Source: Corbicula japonica (lineage: Eukaryota > Mollusca > Bivalvia > Venerida > Cyrenidae). From it: DNA of 64,000 nucleotides. Under the pieces are notes generated by a model that saw nothing but the letters and a program-made list of their open reading frames with translations, did no database searches and had not been told where the DNA came from. The DNA lies in the NCBI GenBank assembly GCA_038501625.1, contig JAZAYU010000007.1, positions 3,761,685 through 3,825,684 of the forward strand, written 5' to 3'. Both the position numbers and the translations under genes were made by a program. This document shows, one piece after another, positions 44,023 to 56,913 of this stretch; the stretch's first letter is position 1; every line of letters starts with the position of its first letter.

Positions 44023-44289
44023 ATAGGTAACTGAGCATCAGCTTTTCTTGTCTAACAATAGGTAACTGAGAATCAGCTTTCCATGTCTAACAATAGGTAA
44101 CTGAGAATCAGCTTTCCATGTCTAACAATAGGTAAGTGAGCATCAGCTTTTCATGTCTAACAATAGGTAACTGAGAATCAGCTTTTTATGTCTAACAATA
44201 GGTAACTGAGAATCAGCTTTTCATGTCTAACAATTAGTAACTGAGAATCAGCTTTTCATATCTAACAATAGGTAACTGAGCATCAGTTT
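44023..44289. repeat. Tandem array, about 7.6 units of 35 bp
   Basis: Units read AATAGGTAACTGAGAATCAG then CTTTTCATGTCTAAC, with single-base variants (GAGCATC, CTTTCC, TTAGTAAC). No coding. Confidence 0.95.
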
Positions 44290-44948
44290 GATAAAAAAAA
44301 ATGCTGATACATAGACAGGAAACATTTTTCGGAATTATATATCTTTTTTACAGATAATGCATTTTCTCATTCCAACTTTTTCGATTTTCAATAAGTTTTA
44401 AAATAATGTGATTATCACTGACATTATAAAATATTCTCTTTTTTGCGAAAAATGCTGCAACAAAATCTTGACAAACATATATTTTTGTAGCGAAGATTTC
44501 GAGAGACTCTAATCAAGCCCAAATATTGAATGATATTTGTTACTGGTAAATAATACTTTTCAAATAGATTGATGCATCTCCCGCTTTGCACAAACACAAA
44601 CTTAATCTTTGTAATTGCCTTTCTTTCGTTCAAACATGTTCAGTCATTTATATTCAGCGCAATATCAATATTTGTCAAGGCGAGAAACTTCTGCTTTTTT
44701 ATTATGCAATTATCAGGAGCACCGAAAAATATTAAACACTTGTCTGATTGTCAGCTTTTAGCAATTTGGTAATCTGCTGAAGGGTAGAAGAAACTGACTG
44801 AATAAAAAGAATTCAGCCTTTACGTTTAGTACAAAAAAGACATTACAGTACCAACTAAACGACCATTTAGGTTATATTTAAACGTGTTTTTAAACTACAA
44901 AAATTAAGAGATTTGTTAAATATTAATTGGTTTGTAAATTATACAGAG
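44290..44948. other. AT-rich spacer, no feature seen
   Basis: Small overlapping frames on both strands, none recognised. Confidence 0.5.
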
Positions 44949-45086
44949 CATAAAGTCATTTAACTGAGTTTGGTGACCAGTCTCAAATCTCAAGCATCTG
45001 ATTGGCTGAAATGGAGACTAGATTTCAGCAAATTATATGCTTCAAATTTGAGACTGGTCTCCTTTTTAAGTTTTATGATCTTGGGT
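44949..45086. repeat. Family C foldback, diverged
   Basis: The left arm ACCAGTCTCAAATCTCAAGC and right arm CTTCAAATTTGAGACTGGTC are preserved; the inner right arm has decayed (AGCAAATTATATGC). Confidence 0.85.
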
Positions 45087-45127
45087 ACAGGCCTAAGCTG
45101 TTCATTAAAACAAATGATATCGCCTCT

Positions 45128-45190
45128 ACATGTACCTGAGAGCGAACCCGCACCGTCACGGCGGCAGATCCTAGCCCTGCAATTCCGATT
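45128..45190 (-). mobile_element. tRNA-derived SINE fragment
   Basis: On the minus strand GGAATTGCAGGGCTAGGATC and a B-box-like GTGCGGGTTCGCTCTC. The A-box half is missing and the tandem array at 45191 begins at the break. Confidence 0.72.
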
Positions 45191-45503
45191 CTTATTATTC
45201 GATGTTTATACTTAGATTCTCATTATTCGATGTTTATTCTTAGACTTTCATTATTCGATGTCAATACTTAGACTCTCATAATTCAATGTATATACTTAGA
45301 CTCTCTTTATTCGATGTTTATACTTACACTCTTATTATATGTCTTTACTTACACTCTTATTATTCAATGCTTACACATGTACTTACACTATTATTATTCA
45401 ATGCTTATAATTAGACTCTCCTTATTCAATTTATTATTAGACTCTCATTATTCGATTTTTATCCGTAGACTCTCATTATTTGATGTTTGTCCTTAGACTC
45501 TCG
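45191..45503. repeat. Tandem array, about 11 units of about 28 bp
   Basis: Units vary around TTATTCGATGTTTATACTTA then GACTCTCA. Unit length drifts in the middle. It starts where the SINE fragment ends. Confidence 0.9.
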
Positions 45504-46713
45504 GAAAAGAAAACAATCTTTATTGAAAGTGCATGTTTCGTAGTTATAATCTTAAACGTGAAACAAAAGATATCGACCACTTTAGTTTCGAACCTGACAA
45601 CAAAGCTTCATTTTCCGAAAACAAATATTAGCAAACGAAATTTCGTTTCCCAGCCTTGACAAGCCTAGTAATCAAAACCTTATAATGAAAATGTTTTCTT
45701 TGTATCAGATTCGTGAACGTTACTTGACACATTTTCCAGAAAACTAAATTAAAAGTTCGAGAGACATCTATTTATATAATTGATCAATATTATAGCTCTA
45801 TTTTTCACTCAAAAACTCAATTAACATTTTGTCCATAATTGTCAAAGGCAACAGACCATCAATAAATATGAACATGTCAAACATTTCCGGAGTGTACTTT
45901 GACCAACAGAACAGGCTAGGACAAACGTAAACGCAACTAACTATCCTACTCATTCTAGTCCAAGGAGACAATTTATTATTAGAAGTGCATTTTGTAGATT
46001 AGATTAAATTGTTTCGAATACAATCGGGAAGAAAGTTTACAACTATCATATCATCTATAAGAATGTGGTAATAAATCCTGCCATAGTTACATTCTAGATT
46101 GACAACTTCTCTGAAACTATTCATTCTAAACGAAACAAAGCGATACTTTTTAGACATAAAGACGAGAAAGATTCAGTTAAATCTGCTACAAGAAGAAACA
46201 TTATGATTACCTCATAATAGATGAAATCCTTACAATAGTTGTTTTCATGTGTATAGGTGTTCGAATGTTACATTTCGCAATACTGCTACTTGAACAAAAC
46301 TGCATAGCGGATTGTGTGAAAATTCGGCGACTCGATTTTAATGCCGCAATACCGTGGCTAATGCGTGTTTCCTCTGTTTCGAAAACAATGCTATTTTCTT
46401 TCATCATTCATAGGAAGTTATCCAAATTCGGCCTCAACATCATTTGATTGATCTCCAAGAAAAATGTAATGGGAACTGCATGTTATATGTTGGGCAAATG
46501 ACTTTTTTATTTTTATTTGTTTTGTTTTATCAAGCAAACATTTGTTCATGAAAGGCCATAAGTAATATCATTCAACTCACTCATTTACGTTAAAACTTAT
46601 CAAGACACTAAATCCTCTTAGTTTATTGTTCACACAGCAGGTTATAAAAAGTTACTCTAACTATTGCCTTCGTTGTCGTTTGCAAGCTTCATTCATACAT
46701 AAACATTTTTAAA
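45504..46713. other. AT-rich spacer, no feature seen
   Basis: No recognisable coding. The overlapping frames at 46207-46447 run on opposite strands and have no known family. Confidence 0.45.
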
Positions 46714-48083
46714 TACGAGGGATGGTCCAAAAAAATGTAGACTTTTGTTATTGCATCTTAATTTGAAACACGTTCGCAATAAAGTATATACTAAATTCAA
46801 CCAGAACACAAACGTAACAAACTGAGCTAAAATATTCATATCGCTTATCTGAATAACTATGGTAACAGGCAGGCGGCGCACGTCATTGTCATTGTACTTT
46901 ATAAAGCAAATACCTGTCAATATAAAGAAAACTACAAGTGGGAAAAGAGCAAAACTTCAGAACGTCAAAGCGCGGTATACGAATGATGTCATGCCGAAAT
47001 TTTACGTCATTCGGACTTTGCGTTTAAAAACAGTCAATATTTAAGAGAGCTATCACCGACGTGAAAACGTCAGAAATGTCGTTGTCAGATCGCCCGGAAA
47101 TACGCGCTATTATAAAATTCCGTCATGATCTTTGAAAATCACCTCCTGAAAAGCTAAAATAATTTAGCAGAAGCAAACGAAATCTTCCGTAAGCCGAGCT
47201 GTAGTTTTTAAGTGGTACCTGTAGCGGATTTTACGGTCTGGAGAGCCATTACATAGGCCTGGGGTAAGGTAAACAAGACAAAAAATCTGCGTTACGGCAG
47301 TGACGTCAAGCCTGGAGGCATTTGAAGCGGATAAAATTTCAACTATTGTGGCGCTTTTTAGACTGGATGAGGTAGCGTGCAACGGATATTGCCGAACAAA
47401 TTACATATTTAAAGGTATGTTAACAATAAATAAACAAATTTGTTTAATAAAATGTTTTTGTTTGGTATTTGAATCGTTAATAAGTCATAAATTATCAAAG
47501 AAGAAAAAATAAGTTATTTATTTTAATTACACTTGAGTCAACATCTACAGAGACTGTGTCCGCAATCCAAAGGCTTGTTAAATTATAACAAAAACAAATT
47601 TGTAATGAATTATTTTTACAGGTAACCGCCCGTTAAGAACTCCGATACTGTGGGTATTGCATTCCCGGTCGTTTCTTCGGCGGTACAAGCGAGAAGAGAC
47701 TAATTTCTTGATCGCCTCATAACCACTTGCGCGGCATTGACCAGCAATAAAACACTGCTATGTTTAATCAATGGGTTCTATGGCATCACATTCTGGTGAC
47801 AGGGTCTATTTAAAATGAATTTGAACATACGCCGCTTCGCTAACGCTGCGTTCGTGAATTAACGTCTTTGACGTTGAGAGATCTAATTTGACGTCCGCCG
47901 GATAGCGCTTAGTGTATGATTTAAATTGTTCATAATTTTTTTACGCGATGTTGTATTTTGCTGATATTTTGTAACAATATGCTGGACATATTCCGATTAA
48001 GGCTTGTGTAATTTTATTTGTGATATTTTGAATAATATAAAAGCTATAACAAAAGTCTACGTTATTTTGGATCATTCCTCGTA
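46714..48083 (+). mobile_element. Decayed mariner-type transposon with both ends
   Basis: The left end TACGAGGGATGGTCCAAAAA (46714 on) and right end TTTTGGATCATTCCTCGTA (to 48083) are imperfect inverted repeats over about 33 bases, and both extend inward to AAAAGTCTAC / GTAGACTTTT. Total 1370 bp fits a mariner. A short frame from 47076 reads MSLSDRPEIRAIIKFRHDL, like the helix-turn-helix start of mariner transposases, then stops at 47133. No DD(34)D catalytic motifs were found in what follows, so the transposase is not functional. The interior also holds an intron-like stretch (AAAGGTATGTT near 47413, TTTTTACAGGTAAC near 47621), which may be chance or captured sequence. Confidence 0.75.
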
Positions 48084-49502
48084 ATGTCGATGGTTTCGTA
48101 TTGCGGTTGAAGAAAAGACACCTTTTTGAATCAGTGTTGGTTTTCGTTTTCAACGTTTGAAAGTATTTAAGACAGAAAAGGTAAAACAGTCAAGGGTTAG
48201 TTTGTGGGTGATTTTGATATTTTAGGCATTTAACTTTTACTGTATTGATTAATGACTCTTAGAGTTGTTTAGTGGTTTATTCTGTTCCCTTTCAGTGTAT
48301 GGCTTAAGGATGCTCTCCTGTTTTAGTGCGCATGTGCAAACTACCGTTAAAGGACGAGTTGTCGTAAAAATTCAAGATAGGTTTTGGTATTTACGAATGT
48401 GTTGTCAAATTAATATAAAGTTCTGTCTAGTGTTTTCTCATTTAGATCAAACGCATTATATTATTCTGGGGACTATACGTCGCTGGTCATGAAACCTTTA
48501 TTATAGCAAAAAGCACATTCAAGTTCCATGGTTAACGTTAAAATAATATTATCAATTGGGATGGGCGAAACTGTGTTGTAATTTACTTGGGCACTTTCCC
48601 TTGGGTTAGGCGACGTGAATTGTTATTATCATCCTTTTAGGATAACGTTATTGGCATCGTAAATGTTTTGAGTGTCGTTAAACACGCTCTATAGGGGAAA
48701 TAAAAGTATGGGAAAATTAACTTTTGCCTTTTTCTTAAATGGTTTACCAAAAGACTATATTCAAACGACACATTATAATCATTTCCCCTAAAACAGATAT
48801 TAGTAAACAATTTTCTTATCAGTCTTCACAGCGGGGATTCGCTGCTCTGTAATTAAAGTGTTTACTTTGTATCACATCCGTGAAAGTATCCTGACATGTG
48901 TTCCAGAAATCCAATTTAAAGGTCCTAGAAACATGTAATCACTGAAAAAATTGAAATACGATTGCACGTCAGACTGAAAAACAATTAAAGTTAAGAACCC
49001 ATTTTTAAAATAACAGGGCAGAAGAATAACGATGAAATCGTGTCAAACTTTAGGGTTGTCACCAGAACGGGGCTTCGTCATTCTCTAAAGGTCCCATTTA
49101 AGATTCTTTCTTTCGTTTTTACTTCACGAACAGGCTAAAACAAACCGAGCCTGCATTATTTTCATATTTGTCGTATTTGGTGGCTTTCAAAGTTCCCTTT
49201 TCATCTATTTCTAAAACTGACTTTATGTCTCTCCATTCATTATTCGTTTTACAAATTTGAAAAATGGTTCATGAAAATGTAAGCTTAATCCAATATCCTT
49301 TATATTTGGAGAAATACAAATCTTCAAAGTTATGAACACTTTCATCTTGTACAAAATAAACATAGCTGTATTACCACCTCCTTGACTTCATTTTTAATTT
49401 CGTTAAATAAATCAGACAGTTTTGGAAAGTGGCTCTTTCTGATATTACTTTCTGAAGTATTTTTGAAAAGGGGAACGCATGAAGCATGAAAAAAGTAAAA
49501 TA
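48084..49502. other. AT-rich region with reversed family A remnants
   Basis: 48395-48640 is a worn reversed family A copy (CTGGGGACTATACGTCGCTG, GGGTTAGGCGACGTG). 49125-49218 is its 5' end in reverse (AACAGGCTAAAACAAACCG, CCTTTTCATCTATTTC). No gene is supported. Confidence 0.55.
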
Positions 49503-49590
49503 AATGTGGCACGCCACGGAAAAGCTTGTCTTTGGACAGCTGACGTCAGTCGTTGAATGACGTCATAATCTTCAGCGGACGACATTCCTT
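49503..49590 (-). mobile_element. One-ended relative of the 40247 MITE
   Basis: GCACGCCACGGAAAAG, GACGTCA..GTCGTTGAATGACG and AGCGGACGACATT correspond to the complement of the right half of 40247-40496. The other end was not found. Confidence 0.6.
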
Positions 49591-50839
49591 TTTAAGCGTT
49601 TCGGGGTTAAATACACAGTTTAAAGTCAACTGACAAACAAAATAATTGTAAGTTATCCAAAGAACAATACTGTCAAAACATATTTCCTAATATATCAGTG
49701 AGGTTCCAGAAATTAGGGGTTCAACTGGAGTCTTAAATTTGTGTAATACTAAACGTTTTTATTTAACAACATGCGCTCTGGTCTCAAAATTGTCATAGAC
49801 TACTCCAGACACACCCCATCCACACTCAGAAATTTAGCTTGACACTCCCCTTGGCTATAGGTCTTGTTTTACTATGTGATTGCATGTAATTGTCGAGTAG
49901 TTGTATGTGGCACATTGCCAAAAAATCTACTCTTACTATCTCAGATACGTTAAATGTTTGACCATTGGACAGTGTGATATATGTTATAGCTGTAAAATTA
50001 CTGGTGTGGTTTACTTCAAACTTATGTATCCAGCGAATCCGGCATTGTGTATATAAATGTAATACTGATTTTGAATCAGACCTGTCAATTACATGTGAAA
50101 AATATCTTTGTTTTATGTTTTTTATGTTGTAATGTAAAACAATGACATATTCAGATTAATTACGTTAATAAAAACATGTCCCAATAAAAAATCTCATTAA
50201 ACTTCTAAAAGCTTCAAACCATTTCTTTTGAATTGTATGCCATATTTTGGGGGTACGTATCACAAATCCTGAAAAATTTTAAAACCATCTAAATAGAATT
50301 TTGTGCACTTTAAAAACTCAAACGATCGTCTGTAAAAACAAACACAGCTCTATTACTTCTGCGCAAATTATTTTTAAAATGAATATTTCATCATTTCTTA
50401 ACTTTTTTAATTTGACATGATTGGTAGCTTTAAAAGTTTATTATTCATCTATTGCAATGAAATAGGATTCAATGATTAGTTTTATAATAACTCTTGCATT
50501 AACAGTTAAACTTAATATCTCAGTTAAGTTCGATTTTCTAAGTATATATTGGAATGGTTCACTTTTTGCGTGAAAATCAAACACATTTTACATTGTCTCG
50601 GTCCAAAAGATACGACGATTTGGCAATTTCGTTGTATACAAATAGTGGTGGAATGCTGAAATCAAAATCACATTTTAGACGATATCTGATATTGGTGAAA
50701 ATAGTTGTTATATGTGGGTTAATGCATACAACATACAATATAGCGAAGAAACTAAATGCATATAATTTGAATCTGGACATTTTCCATTTTATGCAAATGC
50801 AATATAAATCCAGAGATACGGATCGGTCTGTAGAAAATA
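49591..50839. other. AT-rich spacer, no feature seen
   Basis: Two 97-codon frames overlap on opposite strands at 50554-50870. Neither has known motifs. Confidence 0.45.
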
Positions 50840-51165
50840 ATAGATGAAAAGGAAACATATTACTGCCCACGCCGCCTAGCCCCGGGTTGAGCGCAACTCA
50901 ATATTTACACAAATAAACAGTACAAATTTGATCCATCCCAAACGATTGTATGCATATGGCGGTGAACATGGCACCTTCAGTGCGGTATTTTCAGATTAAT
51001 ACCATTCCAAGTTCAGCGGTGTATGGTCACCAGATAAAAGAATGGGTTTGCCCTAAACAAATATATGAAAATAATGGGCGGAACTAAACAAAATAAAATA
51101 TAAATCCTGCATATCACAGACAACGCCAAAAGCAAAATTTAACAAGCAAGAAGTATATCCTTGGG
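50840..51165 (+). repeat. Family A, internally deleted copy
   Basis: The 5' end AATAGATGAAAAGGAAA is joined directly to CATATTACTGCCCACGCC, losing the first hairpin and half of the second. The remaining body is complete to about GGGGTGA. Confidence 0.85.
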
Positions 51166-51189
51166 GTGACATTTTGCATTTATTTGGAG

Positions 51190-51345
51190 TTTTAAACTAG
51201 GTTTTAGGGTGCACCAATCTCACACTTGCCCCCCACAGGTTCTCAAATGAACGAACGAGTACAAGTTACAAGGTGAAATTACTCAAAGATAACAAATAAC
51301 TAAAACAGTAAAATAGAGTTCTCCTTATTCTTTACTTTGGTACAC
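51190..51345 (+). repeat. Family B fragment directly behind family A
   Basis: GGTTTTAGGGTGCACCAATC, CACACTTGCCCC and ACAAGTTACAAGGTGAAATT. Confidence 0.7.
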
Positions 51346-51714
51346 ACTCAACAACTTTTGAGTTTCGTAGACTGGATGTATAGAAATATTTCATATTGTG
51401 CCGTGCTATATAATTGAAATACAGGCCAAATAGTGAAAGCGCATCACTCCTACACAAATCAGAGGGACTCTTTTTAGTAATGGGATAGTAAATAGCTATT
51501 AACAAGATAAATCAGAGAACTAGTGCTAATATCGCCTATGTCATGCCATCGGTAAAAATAAAGGAAATCAGAAATGTTCGAATGTTCGTTTCTTACATAA
51601 TCACAATGTTAAATTCACACTACAATTTTAAGAAAAGAAATAATCCCAGCCTCCCCATACATGCATTTGAAACGAAGAAAGGCCAACTCAAAAGTAAGAA
51701 TAGCTGAAATGGGG

Positions 51715-51830
51715 ATTTGGAAGCCACCGAATATGACACATATGAAAATATTGCAGGCTGGGTTTAATTGAGCCAGTTCATGGGCAGTTATGGAAATGCA
51801 AAATTAGAACTGTCCACGCCGCCTAGCACA
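51715..51830 (+). repeat. Family A 5' fragment
   Basis: AAGCCACCGAATATGACAC, GCAGGCTGGG...GAGCC and GGGCAGTTAT..GAACTGTCC, CGCCGCCTAG. Confidence 0.75.
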
Positions 51831-54186
51831 AAACAAAGAAAAAAGAACCCGAAGAGTATCAAACGTGTACACAGAGCAAGACATTTTGTTACTGGTGTTT
51901 TAAACCAGATACTTGTGAGCACACATTTATTTCTTACTCCAAATGATGGTATAACTTCATCTAATAGGCCTGTTTTTTTTTCTCTCAGCAACATGAACTT
52001 AGAATAAACATGTCTATATCACCATGCAAATAGAGCGCTTTTAATTCTTCACGCATTTGTCGAAGTCAAATTGTTGATTATTTATTCTGCATCGGATTGA
52101 AGCTGTTTTTGTGTGTTGTACTTTACTAATGAACAGAAGCCCTGCTCTGTATGGTTTTCCATTATAACTTTGAAGCACGTTGCGATCTGTTATTTCACCG
52201 CCTGTTAAGATTTAAACCGGTTTTCGAGGTTTGATTGTCGTCCGATTGCATGTATATGTCATCTTTCCATCGATACCAAATTTATGATAGATGAACAGGG
52301 AACTTAGAAAGCCATCAAACACGAAAAAAATGAAAATTTAGCAGGCAATGAGTGTGCGTTAAAAACAATAGAGATATTGTAGTTTCTGTCGACTGGGAAA
52401 GACATGTGTCCATTACCAAATTACATGTAACACTCCTTTATGAAAACAAGTGTGTATGTATTTTTTCTGACAATATAAACAAAAGCTGTTAACTGTTTAG
52501 GTTCTGTACGAGCCAACAACAAAAATACTTTCTCCACAGAAATTTCATACACCCAGGATTCAATAAATTGTAATGGAAGCGTTTTTTGTATCAGCTCCGT
52601 GAATGTATCTTGACAACCCTTCAAGAATATCAAATTAAAAGCACAAGAGGCATTTGATAAACGAATGAATTGCCATACAAATGCTGTGGTAACTTAATAA
52701 AAACAATTATTTGTCTTTCGCAGTAACATGCAGTAGATCAGCAAGGAATTTGTAAATGACACATAACAGCATAACTAGAAAGGAATTGATAAAAAGCAGA
52801 TTTTAGTAAACGGAATCTATCGCGCCGTAGTACATCGCGATTGTGTTAGCGCGAATCAAATATTAATGCGGTGTTTGGAGACTTTGGTGAACTTTTTATA
52901 ATCTTAAAGAATATATACGAATTGAGATTCGTAAAAAAACAAGTGATATAATAAATTTACTAGGATGAATATCATTTTGTTTTTGTAGTTGTTTTAATGT
53001 TTAAGTTAACTGACCTTGATAATTATAGAACCAACCTGTCTATTTGTGTTAACCTTTGCAAATATTGTAACGTAAAATATTGTCAATATTGTTACGTAAA
53101 ATATTGTTATATAGTATAATAATATGAATGTATAAATATACATTAAACGATAAAAATATTAACAGCATTAACCATTATGTTTACTCTGTTCACATTCAAT
53201 TTTCTTTCATTTGCTGTATACATTTTGAATGACGAGATGTTTTGTTGCAAAATCCTGAATAAAAGTCATGTTCTATATCTGTAACGGTTCGGACACAAAC
53301 AAGAAATTTATAAAATGGAAACTTTGAAAACAATCCAATACGATATATAAAAACTAGAGTCTCTGCTTGATTATGTTCATTATAAATATCTTAAAATAAA
53401 AATTCATATTATTCGGCAAGTTTCCAAGCCGAGGTTTTAGCAAGATTTACTATTTACACATTGCAAGTATTAGAATAAGTAAATTGTACTAAGTTAGATC
53501 AATTAAATGAAAGTGTGCATGAGACAGTGAACTTGGAACATTTCTTTAACTTTTATATCGGTAATTCCAAGTACAGCGACGTATGATCCTTAAACGATAA
53601 AATGTGTTAAGTCTGTACGAGATCATTATGGCGAAACCAGCCAGATTATAATCGTGATGTAGAATCCTGTAAACCACAGCAGACGTTATGCAAAACATTT
53701 AGCTCTGTACATCCTTAGGTTTTCTTTGTTGTTGGGTATCTTTCAATAATACATTAGTCTACAATTGATGTTATATTGAAACCGCCAATCCAAAGGTGGG
53801 GCTGATATTAAACAAAAATTATTTTATAGCTAAGCGATGAACAATCATAAATATCTTACATAACGACCTTTAAAGCTCGTCACTGAGAAAAATGGGTCTG
53901 CGGTCGGAACACAACGACATTTTAAATATTAATTTTAAGGGAGAATAGACCATGGTTAAGAGAATCGTCGTCAGGACAATACATTTTTAGCAGGTGAGGC
54001 TTTATCGACATTTGATGTCTAACATAAAAGATTTCACGCTTTGTTTAATGAAATGTAAACTCGGATTAATGCATGCAGTGTATGTACTCTACTTATGCTT
54101 TCTGTTAAAGATAAGTCAGTTCCAAAATGACTATGAGCACAAAAAAATGTTTCAGTTATTGCGATTGCGAAATGAATAGAAAAAAA
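51831..54186. other. AT-rich region with worn family A pieces
   Basis: 52283-52345 carries the family A 5' end (ATAGATGAACAGGGAACTT). 53405-53720 is a very diverged forward copy (TACAGCGACGTATGATCC). A short direct repeat with AATATTGTNACGTAAAATATTG lies at 53061-53108. No gene is supported. Confidence 0.5.
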
Positions 54187-54420
54187 GTGAAATATGCATA
54201 TCAGGAATGGCCACATCCAGCAGACACAGTCTCCCCACACAGCCAAAACGCCAAAACGTAGAGAGGAAAAGAGAACATGGTATTACAATAATCAGTTTCA
54301 AAATGGGCGCCACAAACAATAAACGAAAGTGAGAACCCGAAGGGTTACCGCCTTGGAACTGTCAGTGGCAAAACAATTTGCCACTGTGGGTTTAAACCAG
54401 GTTCTAGGGTGCACCTAAGA
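54187..54420 (+). repeat. Family B, 5' part
   Basis: GTGAAATATGCATATCAGG, ATGGCCACATCCAGCAGACA, CTCCCCACACAGCC and a hairpin GTCAGTGGCAAA..TTTGCCACTG, then GGTTCTAGGGTGCACC. Confidence 0.8.
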
Positions 54421-55220
54421 GGAAGATTATCATTATATGTCTGTTTTCGATTAGAAGCTGGTATTGCTCATGTGTTTCCCGAGAAAGAGAAATTATTTAG
54501 TTGTTTTTCCTCACGACTGAGGGTTGAAATTTCCAATTGAACAATTTGTTGGTCGGTTTTCAAAGCTCGAAACTGAAATCAATCAGCGACGGCGACAGCG
54601 CCTAGCCGCACAATTTAAAGCACGGGGTCAACTGAGCTAGCCGATTCAACCCAGCGGAAACATTGATAAGCGTGACCGTCACTACATGACGCCTGTAACT
54701 GATTTACACTGATAACATTACCACACCCTGGTACCGGCTCTCCCAAGTACAGGTGGCATTCCCACATACAGCTCACGTTAAATATTTTATACGAGAGGTG
54801 GTGTATTTTGTTTGTATCTCCGGAAATTCAAAACCTTCGAAAAAATGATACATATCAGCGCCCTGGTTAAAAAAAATGACTATGTTCTGCAAGTGCCACA
54901 ACATTTCATCTTGAAATTAACAAACTACGGCGAGATAAACGCAAAATTTTGACTCAAAAATGTCAAATGTCAAAATAAAACGTAAAATACTCAGTAAGTA
55001 CTGAAAATTTATTCATTTTGGATACTGTAACGTATATTCCTGTCTTCCTACAACAACCAGTTGGAATTCCAAGCCTTGATCTATTTTATTTAATGAATGA
55101 CTCGTTTTTAAAGATGGTCAGTGGTTTCAAAACGGCACTCCCATCGCACAGGTGTGTAAATGTTTGGCACTCACCAAGTACAGCTACCGAAAAGTCTTCA
55201 AAAACGTGAAGAAATCGACA
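54421..55220. other. Spacer with a decayed SINE
   Basis: 54578-54660 on the minus strand holds TTGACCCCGTGCTTTAAATT and TGCGGCTAGGCGCTG, a worn copy of the tRNA-derived SINE. Nothing else is supported. Confidence 0.5.
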
Positions 55221-55330
55221 GTAATTTAGTTTTTAGTAAATGTGGGAGATCAAAATACTCAAAACAAATCTAAATATTAACTATGTGTCAGTGTATTTTG
55301 ACCTTCCACATATACTTAAAACTAAATTAC
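55221..55330. repeat. Imperfect foldback, about 38-bp arms
   Basis: GTAATTTAGTTTTTAGTAAA (left) faces ACTTAAAACTAAATTAC (right), continuing through ATGTGG / CCACAT and TCAAAATAC / GTATTTTGA to a loop of about 30 bases. Confidence 0.8.
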
Positions 55331-56909
55331 TTCGAGGTTTCGAGGGCCGCAATACTGTACAATCAGCGTTAATTTAAAACTATAAAAACGACCGCAAATT
55401 TGTGAATCATTCCATTTAAAGATTGTAACTTTTGCTTATTTCAAAGTTATTTCTACTCTGAAATATGACTAAAAACTGTTAAATTATAGTAAATAATTTC
55501 TAAAGTGCACAACGTTTATACATGTGACACTTGTTGTAAAAGGGATATTGTTAGTTTGGCTTTTGCCCTCTATTTTATAGTTAATTTTATATTTATATTT
55601 TTCTATTCGAATTTATGAATTCTAAACAACCTTTTGCAGTTAAAAAAGTGCAAGTTCCTAAATTTTCCAAAACGCATTTAACATAATTTTATTCCTCAAT
55701 TTACTGCATCAATAATATGACAATTTATGAGTGAAAAAGCTCGCAACAATCACTTCCAAAATAAAGAGCGTTTTTTACATCAGATTTCTCCTGCACTTAA
55801 TTCATTAAAAGCAAATATAGATTCCTGTCACGAACATGTTTCTAAGTAAGAACAAGATAATGTTACACAAACGATTGACTTTTTTGTTCCAATAAAAAAA
55901 CATGACAAGCAAACTGGTATTTTTCTTACAGAACACGATATTCAATTTAATTTGTCGTAAACCAAGTTTAAATTAAATTAAATGTTTAACTTACACCTGA
56001 ACTGAACTTGTTTTAAAGAAAAGTTAACATCGATTAGTGTAAAATACTTATAAAATTGTTTTTATTCAATCATGCTTGCAAAAAGTAATTACAAATTAAG
56101 CCAATGAATATTTTTTTAATTAATTTAGTTGAAAAATCAAAATAAATGAAGTCCTCTATACTTTGATTCGTTTCTCTCCGTTTCTAACAAATTTTTGTAG
56201 CCGTATAATTTTAAAATCAATCATAACAAGCGCATTCTTTTTTTTTCAAGAATGGGGACGGCATTGTTTTTATCGTGCTTTTCAAAACAGTCAAATATGG
56301 CATTTATGATAATATACTAAAGGGTTTCAATTTGGAAATGGAGATGGCAGAAGAAAAAGAATTGTGCTACATGTAAACAAAACAGCATACTAAGTGACTT
56401 GAGTGTACATTCGACGTACAGGCCTGTGAGTTAACTTATGTTTCTAAACATATCTATTAAAACATTGTATACATGAAACAACGTTTCAAAACGAGCAAAT
56501 ATGTCGTTTACCACTTTTAAACATACTTTTCTTTTAATACAATATTTGTATTATGATTTGTGTATTTAAAAAAACATAAACACTATCAGTTTGTTACAAA
56601 CACAGCTGTTAATTGGTCATTCTATTCTTACTTGCAGACAAACCTTAGAATTTCTTTCAAAAATATTTTGCCAACTGCAATTTCAAAAACAGGGAATACG
56701 CATCAAATTTTGTAAATATAATTTCCCTAGATACTATGAGCTAGTTACATTTTGATGTATGCGAACATTGAAGTGAATAAGCAGATTTTTCTTAGAAAAC
56801 TACTTTATGACTTGTAAATCACATGCATAAATATAATATTAATAAAGATGTTCGAAGAGCAAGTAAATGTTTATAAGACATTTAAACAAAATAGAAGAAA
56901 AAGCAAATC
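55331..56909. other. AT-rich spacer, no feature seen
   Basis: Nothing supportable as a gene or element. Confidence 0.5.
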
Positions 56910-56913
56910 TTAA

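Noticed and set aside
50554..50870. Two 97-codon frames on opposite strands
   Set aside because: Mutually overlapping, no domain, AT-rich composition; most likely chance.
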